From Asterias amurensis (lineage: Eukaryota > Echinodermata > Asteroidea > Forcipulatida > Asteriidae), in contig NC_092651.1 in assembly GCF_032118995.1 (NCBI RefSeq), forward strand, positions 18,832,349-18,896,348: a stretch of DNA of 64,000 nucleotides, read 5' to 3'. A model generated the notes under the pieces. The model had not been told where the DNA came from. It saw nothing but the letters and a program-made list of their open reading frames with translations, and did not search any database. The translations under genes were made by a program, and so were the position numbers. Position 1 is the stretch's first letter. The number at the start of each line of letters is the position of its first letter. This document shows, in pieces, positions 58,760 to 64,000 of the stretch.

Positions 58760-59340
58760 ACAGGGTATACATTATCAAGGGGGCAATTAGTCAATATTAT
58801 GTTTTGTCTAGTGAAATTATACTACATGTAGGTGGGACTAAGTGTGGTAATGACCCACTAGGCTAGGGTTCACAGTAAACGGCTGTCAAAGCGAGGACAG
58901 TGGCTGGCGCAGTGTTTAGGGGATTCCTACTAGTGGAGCAAGCCCTTGGGATAACAGTCTCTGTGTGTTGGGTTGTTCCTTAACCCAAACAGAGCGAGCT
59001 TTCCCTAAACAATCCTCAAGGATCCAATGATCTAATCCAGTCCTCCCTCCTCCAGTCGTCCACTGTTTCTCCTGATGAGATCCAGTAGTTCCTTGGAGTG
59101 CATCCCAAGTCTGTCACTTAGATTTGGGCAAAACATGCTCTTTTATATGCTCTACTAAGCCCCTCCCATGATCACTAAAACAATGTGTAAAGAAAATGGG
59201 TAACACAACAAAAAAGTACAGTGACTAAAAGCTTAAACAATACACTCATAAATTCATGACTCTCCAACATGAACCCTGGTCAGTGACTACAACTTTTACA
59301 AGTAAATGCATACTCACACACAATATAAAGATACACCATA
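58760..59340. other. Unassigned stretch
   Basis: No exon or repeat family was recognised. Confidence 0.3.
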
Positions 59341-59348
59341 TAGTGTAA

Positions 59349-59530
59349 AAAGCCCGGTCACACAGGCCCTGATAACGATAACGAGAACGATAACGATAAA
59401 AATGCACGCTTGCGATTGGTTGAATTGCTCCACGCAGAATACGCCCACGCTCATTCAACCAATCGAGGGCGTGCATTTTTATCGTTATCGTTTTCATTCT
59501 CGTTATCGGGGCCTGTGTGACCGGGCCTTA
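59349..59530. mobile_element. Palindromic MITE (GCCCGGTCACACAGGCC termini)
   Basis: Left GCCCGGTCACACAGGCCCTG and right GGGGCCTGTGTGACCGGGC are inverted. Inner arms contain repeated CGATAACGA words, and both arms extend to AAAATGCACGC and its complement. About 180 bp, no coding. Confidence 0.9.
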
Positions 59531-60400
59531 AACCAGCAACCCCAGTTTGAGAATTTGATACACTGGAAACCATAAATAGCCTTGGGCAAAGAATCATTGT
59601 CTGGGGAAAAAGGGTTCTCCCAAGAATGTTTACATTACAATTACCTTAATGACCCATTGGAGTTAAAGGGTCCTAGCTCTGTGGTTAAACCAGTGAGTGG
59701 AATCTACATACAAAATTTCATGTGCTCTATGGTTACAACAAACTGATACATGAATGCATAGACTTGGAAAAATAACCATTTCGTTTCACTGTCAAGAGCC
59801 AACGATGTGAACAATTCAAGACCCTGATGAATCTCCACAAGTTGGACTCTCTCAATATGATGCAGAAGATGGACTGCAGTAGAGACAACCAAAGTTGATC
59901 TCCACTAGTTACCAAAGTCATGGATCTGATTGGAAGGTAAGTACACCACTCATCAATAGATAATGGATTGCACATGATGTCATTGACCATCAAAAATCGT
60001 GCACGTGTATAAAGGTATTGACCAAGAGTTGTGTGCATCTCGGACACGTGTGCACTTATCCAGTGTTTATAATTAAGTATTGCGGTTGATGACGCTATGT
60101 GCAATCCACCTATAGACCACTCTCAGATGATGTCACTATTTGATCACTCACCATGCTGGAGTACTCTAAATGAATACAACAGTTTTCCTGATTATCTATC
60201 CAGTGCAGCTTAGGGTGGCCTCTGCTACAACTTGTACCCATCTATAACTGCATTGGGCATGTTGGGTAGAGAGCATAACATGGGAGCAAAACCTCAGCTC
60301 TAACACCTGCATCGTCATTTGTAAGACACCAAAAACACACAATCAGCTCAGCCAGCCTTTTATTCATGATAAAGTCTCTGCTAAAACTCTTTAAAAAAAC
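59531..60400. other. Unassigned stretch
   Basis: No gene was recognised; open frames on the minus strand (up to 123 codons) show no known domain. Confidence 0.3.
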
Positions 60401-60407
60401 TGCTTAA

Positions 60408-60790
60408 AGGAACACGTTGACTTGGATCGGTCGAGTTGGTCTTTGAAAAGCGTTTGAAACCGTTTTTTATAAAATGCATATGGTTGGGAAGATGTTGTAA
60501 AAGTAGTATACAATGATCCACACAAACATGCCTCGAAATTGCACGGTTTTCCTTTTACCTCGTCGACTAACACGGTCGGCCATTTATGGGAGTCAAATTT
60601 TTGACTCCCATAAATGGCCGACCGTGTTAATTCGCACAGTAAAAGGAAAACCACGCAATTTCGAAGCAAACTTGTGTGGATCATTGTATTCTACTTTTAA
60701 AACATCTTTCCAACCATATGCATTTCATAAAAAAACGGTTTCAAGCGCTTTTTACAGACCAACTCGTCCGATCCAAGGCAACGTGTTCCT
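60408..60790. mobile_element. TTAA-flanked near-perfect palindrome (GGAACACGTT family)
   Basis: TTAA at 60404-60407 and 60791-60794 flank AGGAACACG...CGTGTTCCT. Arms of about 190 bp (TTGGATCGGTCGAGTTGGTC, TGAAACCGTTTTTTATAAAA, CGGTCGGCCATTTATGGGAG) meet at GAGTCAAATTTTTGACTC. This is the best-preserved member; diverged copies are at 46862-47223 and 45224-45330. Confidence 0.92.
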
Positions 60791-60794
60791 TTAA

Positions 60795-61450
60795 GGATTT
60801 GATTTTCTTTAATTAAACTGGTGTACATTAAAGCAATTTGGACCTCAAATTTAAATTTCTATTAATTTACTATTAGAGATATAAACAGTTGGCATGGTTT
60901 GTTTTACATCATTTTAGTGGAGACTATGTACTGCGCATTTTAACAAACGTATGAAATCTTGAATTGATTGTTGACATTTTTTTTTTTCTCACTTTGTTCT
61001 AAACTCAACATGTTCTGGAAATGAAATGTCCTATGCAAAACTTAACACCTTTTTCAGACTGATTTCCCTGGTCTTATACAAATATTTTTTACTGGTGCTC
61101 TAAACTTTGTCGGGTGAGCCCCTGACAAGAGCTATTATCGAACGATCACTCACCCTCTTGTGGTGACATCATGCACCTCGGGCCAGCCCCAAGTGACCCA
61201 GTCGTTCCACAAACAGGGCACTTTGGGCTGACATGGGTGAGCCCCTAGAAACAGTGGTGACGTTAAAGCTTTTTGAACGTACCAGGGGCAGACCGGGGAT
61301 CGACCCATGGAAGGTATTGAATGCATAGTGTTTGTGTAAACAGTACTATTGTATTTTTAGCTACAGTACTATAGTTAATAACAGTACACTGTACACTCAG
61401 TTACGCTGTGCTCTTTGGGCTTAAAACAGTACTGCTGTTTATTTATGAAG
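60795..61450. other. Unassigned stretch; possible intron before the 61451 exon
   Basis: Repeated GGTGAGCCCCT (61114 and 61239) and CAGTACTAT words are seen. No family was recognised. Confidence 0.3.
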
Positions 61451-61597
61451 CGATACAGCGATGCATATCCAGAGAAGTGTCGAGATGAGAAGATAAGGCA
61501 AGAATATACAAGAAGACTGGATTGGGCTCACAGTGCATTTATTTTTTACTGGGCTAGCCAGAAGGTCTGTCAAGGAGAGCAGATAGAGAAGAACTAA
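61451..61597 (+). CDS. Candidate 3'-terminal exon, unknown protein
   Basis: After ACTGCTGTTTATTTATGAAG (a plausible acceptor), a frame runs 48 codons to TAA at 61595-61597. It encodes RYSDAYPEKCRDEKIRQEYT, then RRLDWAHSAFIFYWASQKVC, and ends QIEKN. The mix of charged and aromatic residues looks like genuine protein rather than repeat translation. I do not recognise the family. It could be the last exon of a plus-strand gene starting upstream, possibly the first-exon candidate at 53.6-54.8 kb, but nothing connects them. Confidence 0.35.
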   Translation, partial: RYSDAYPEKCRDEKIRQEYTRRLDWAHSAFIFYWASQKVCQGEQIEKN

Positions 61598-62440
61598 TGA
61601 CCGAAAGAGAAAACAGGACATTTATACATTGGTCAGTGCATGGAGGAAGAACAGTGTGACATGGTCTAAGGGTACGTTCAGACGTGGGGATAAACCCCTC
61701 AATCCAAAATATGCATGAGACTTTTCAAAGCTCAACCCCTCCCCCATTCGGAAAAAAAATTGCCCGTTTTAGAAGGCCTTTAGAAATCGCCGCCCAACTT
61801 CTTTTTTTATAATTTTTTTAATTTTTGTTACAAATAAAAAATTCTGAAATTTAATTGTGGACAAAAAAGTGTTCAAAAATGCATCAAAAACCTCTTCATA
61901 ATAATTTAAACTAACATGAGGTACACAGCATATGTTGATGGTTAATGTGGATGCACGATTGTGTCAAATTATTTCCTTCCAAACTAAAAGAAAATTGACT
62001 AAAAATGATGTCCAAAATCCTCCGCTCACTTCCTCTGCCTGTTGTGTCTTTGCTAGTGGAGCGCATTTAATGAGTTTGCTAAAACGAATTGGGAAAAACT
62101 TGTGCGCAATAAGCGTTTTGCGCTCTGCCGAATTTTAGTAGAACCTGCTGAGAGAGCAAAAGCGTGTGCAATATGCAAATTTGTGCTCTGATTGTACAAA
62201 GTTTGTACAAAAAAATGATGATTCTGATAAACTGCGTGCAATCTGAAGATTGTGCAAACATTGTAGATTCTGTTTTTTTCTGACACACGAGCGCAATTTG
62301 GCAATGCATGACGTTTATTTTTACTTTTATTCCCGGTCTGGCCCCAATGCGTGAGAAAATATTTGCTGTGTGTGTGAGCGTGAGACAGAGCCCAAATGCT
62401 TGAGTCTCACGCCTAATGCGTGAGACTTGGTAGGTCTGCA
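61598..62440. other. Possible 3' UTR and unassigned DNA
   Basis: AT-rich sequence without a recognised family. It contains repeated GCGCAAT/GTGCAAT words near 62100-62300. Confidence 0.3.
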
Positions 62441-62449
62441 ATTTAAATG

Positions 62450-62662
62450 AGACGCTACACAACCATACACACACAAATGGGAAACTACACAACCATACAC
62501 AATTAATGGGTAACTACACAACCATACACACACAAATGGGAAACTACACAACCATACACAATTAACGGGTAACTACACAACCATACACACACAAATGGGA
62601 AACTACACAACCATACACAATTAACGGGTAACTCCACAACCGTACACATGTCAATGGGAAAC
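62450..62662 (+). repeat. ~30-bp satellite, left part
   Basis: Units CTACACAACCATACACACAC + AAATGGGAAA alternate with CTACACAACCATACACAATT + AACGGGTAA, giving a ~60-bp higher-order repeat. Confidence 0.93.
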
Positions 62663-62664
62663 TA

Positions 62665-63817
62665 AACTGCGCCAATAAAGTATCTAAACACTTACAAATG
62701 GTCAGATTTATCGGAACCTGAAACAGTATACAAAAAAATAATTATTCATTTCTATTCACCGTTAACTTCTGCACATTTTGACACTTCTTTAGTTGCGCTA
62801 CGATGTTGTTGGTTGGATTTATGGGCACTCGAGTTGCTTAAGGTCGAATTTCAAAAGTTGCAAAAGCCCCTATTCACCCCAATTCCAGAAGGGAACTCGC
62901 ACAAGCACCACACACAAACAAAATCAAGACAAAAGAAACAAACTCGTTTCGTTTACTTGACCATGAAATTTATTGACCGTGTCTATAACTCTAAAACTGC
63001 TGATATCCTGTCCTCAGTTCTTAGTGTGTCCTCCATCACTGTCCTGAACGCCAAGGAGTCGTCTTCTAATACTCCCAATGAGACCTCTGATCTGTACCTG
63101 GTCAATCCCCTGCCATTTCCTGATCAGGAAGCGTCGCAATCCCTCGAGAGTGGTGTCAGGCTTTATGGACTTGTTCACTTGCTTCTGCTGCAGAAATCAC
63201 CCTCGGATGGCCACTCCTTGACAGATCGTCCCCATTTCCCTGAGCTTGGTAGCCATTTCATCATATACTGACTGTCGCTGGTGACGTTGTAACCATGAGC
63301 TGCAGCTCGCATCGACATACCGGCTTCTATCAAACCAACGATCCGTCCTCTTTCCTGTTTGGTCATTTGAGACATCTTTCCTGTTGTCTTGAACCACCTT
63401 TCCCTTTCTCATCATAATCAGAGATTCTGGCTCTTAACCCATATTGTTGTATGCCTCCCATCTTTGACCCCTTTACTTGGTTACTGACAATTATTGCTGA
63501 TGTTCATCACAAGTGATTTATCAAACAAGCGACAAAAAAAAATTGTTTATAAAAGGTGGGCAAAAGAAATGCTGATCTTACTCGTCACAATACAATGATT
63601 TAGCTTGAATAGGGGCTTTTACAACTTTTGAAATTCGACCTTAAGCCACTCAAGTGTCCATAAATCCACTAAACAACATCGTAGCGCAACACAAGATGTG
63701 TCAAAATGTGCAGAAATTAACGGTGACTCGAAATTAATAATTATTTTTTGGCATACTATTTCAGGTTCCGATATATCTTACAATTTGTAAGTGTTTAGAT
63801 ACTTTATTGGCGCAGTT
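62665..63817. mobile_element. Tc1/mariner-like transposon with 211-bp inverted repeats, inserted at TA
   Basis: Inverted repeats 62665-62875 and 63607-63817 (outer AACTGCGCCAATAAAGTATC) are flanked by TA at 62663-62664 and 63818-63819. The element is 1153 bp, compared with the roughly 1.5-2 kb usual for autonomous Tc1-like elements with long inverted repeats. It interrupts the ~30-bp satellite, whose units resume on both sides. The arms have diverged modestly. Confidence 0.93.
63014..63390 (-). pseudogene. Tc1/mariner-like transposase with catalytic core deleted
   Basis: On the minus strand, MSQMTKQERGRIVGLIEAGM and SMRAAAHGYNVTS near 63270-63375 form a typical N-terminal helix-turn-helix. 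A frame near 63014-63190 reads DTTLEGLRRFLIRKWQGID, then RGLIGSIRRRLLGVQ, and ends DGGHTKN, resembling the C-terminal tail of Tc1-type transposases. The region between, which should contain the DDE/DDD catalytic core of about 200 residues, is absent, and the two parts are in different frames. It is therefore non-functional; at most its ends could be mobilised in trans. Confidence 0.8.
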
Positions 63818-63819
63818 TA

Positions 63820-64000
63820 CACAACCATACACATGTCAATGGGAAACTACACAACCATACACAAGTCAATTGGACACTTCACAACCATACACAAGTCAAT
63901 GGAAATTGACACAACCATACACAAGTCAATGGGAAACAACACAACCATATACAAGTCAATTGGAATATACACAACCATACACAAGTCAATGGGAATTGAC
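63820..64000 (+). repeat. ~29-30-bp satellite, right part (runs off window)
   Basis: Units ACACAACCATACACAAGTCA + ATGGGAAAC (or ATTGGA...), the same family as 62450-62662 but with AAGTCAAT instead of the AATTAACGGGT/ACACAAAT variants. Confidence 0.93.

Noticed and set aside
60391..60794. Mirror-image open frames on both strands (97 and 93 codons) with similar peptides
   Set aside because: They arise from the near-perfect palindromic element; the same arm is read on both strands.
1..64000. CRISPR array or bacterial operon
   Set aside because: Tandem repeats lack the repeat-unique-spacer pattern, and splice sites, LINE/SINE and LTR elements show this is animal DNA.

Overview
This is eukaryotic, repeat-rich and mostly non-coding DNA. 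It is AT-rich, its few real coding pieces are short exons bounded by GT/AG splice sites, and it is packed with LTR, LINE, SINE and DNA-transposon remnants, fold-back elements and satellites. The repeat style (TTAA-flanked fold-back elements, a tRNA-headed SINE whose tail resembles a CR1 3' end, elements carrying tandem arrays) and the animal genes suggest a marine deuterostome. An echinoderm, probably a sea star, is my best guess. That is pattern memory, not a search result.

Layout. 1-3.3 kb: minus-strand Ty3/gypsy retrotransposon with one frameshift, a tRNA-Leu-type primer-binding site and an LTR start, next to a decayed zinc-knuckle gag-like remnant. 4.2-8.05 kb: composite of a ~143-bp BamHI-rich satellite alternating with three copies of a hairpin-bearing flank. 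8-14 kb: mostly unassigned. 14.7-17.5 kb: tandem repeat with tRNA-like segments and a ~57-bp minisatellite. 18.6 kb: a candidate terminal exon. 21-27.5 kb: large complex array with inverted units. 31-32.75 kb: a minisatellite, then a very pure (TTTG)n tract. 32.9-34.9 and 37.5-39.7 kb: two arrays of a G-tract/E-box minisatellite, each followed by the same ~0.8-1 kb flank containing a Helitron-type 3' end. 36.1 and 43.0 kb: two copies of a non-autonomous hAT-like element. 44.6-47 kb: an internally deleted tandem duplication around one protein O-mannosyltransferase exon. 48.8-49.7 kb: two exons of MYCBP2 (PHR/Highwire family) with both relay-cysteine positions. 53.5-54.8 kb: a possible promoter and first exon. 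56.7-57.8 kb: 5'-truncated CR1/Jockey-like LINE. 58-61 kb: several palindromic elements. 62.4-64 kb: a ~30-bp satellite split by a Tc1/mariner-like element that lost its catalytic core.

The most securely identified host genes, MYCBP2 and the PMT-family gene, are both on the plus strand but only as isolated internal exons. No further exon of either gene was recognised, so how they relate (neighbouring, nested or fragmentary) is open. There is no operon-like organisation. The strongest observations concern mobile and repeat DNA: exact transposon footprints (TTAA, TA and 8-bp duplications), a 34-bp perfect palindrome present in only one of two duplicated segments and flanked by a short direct repeat, and a satellite array interrupted by a deleted transposon.
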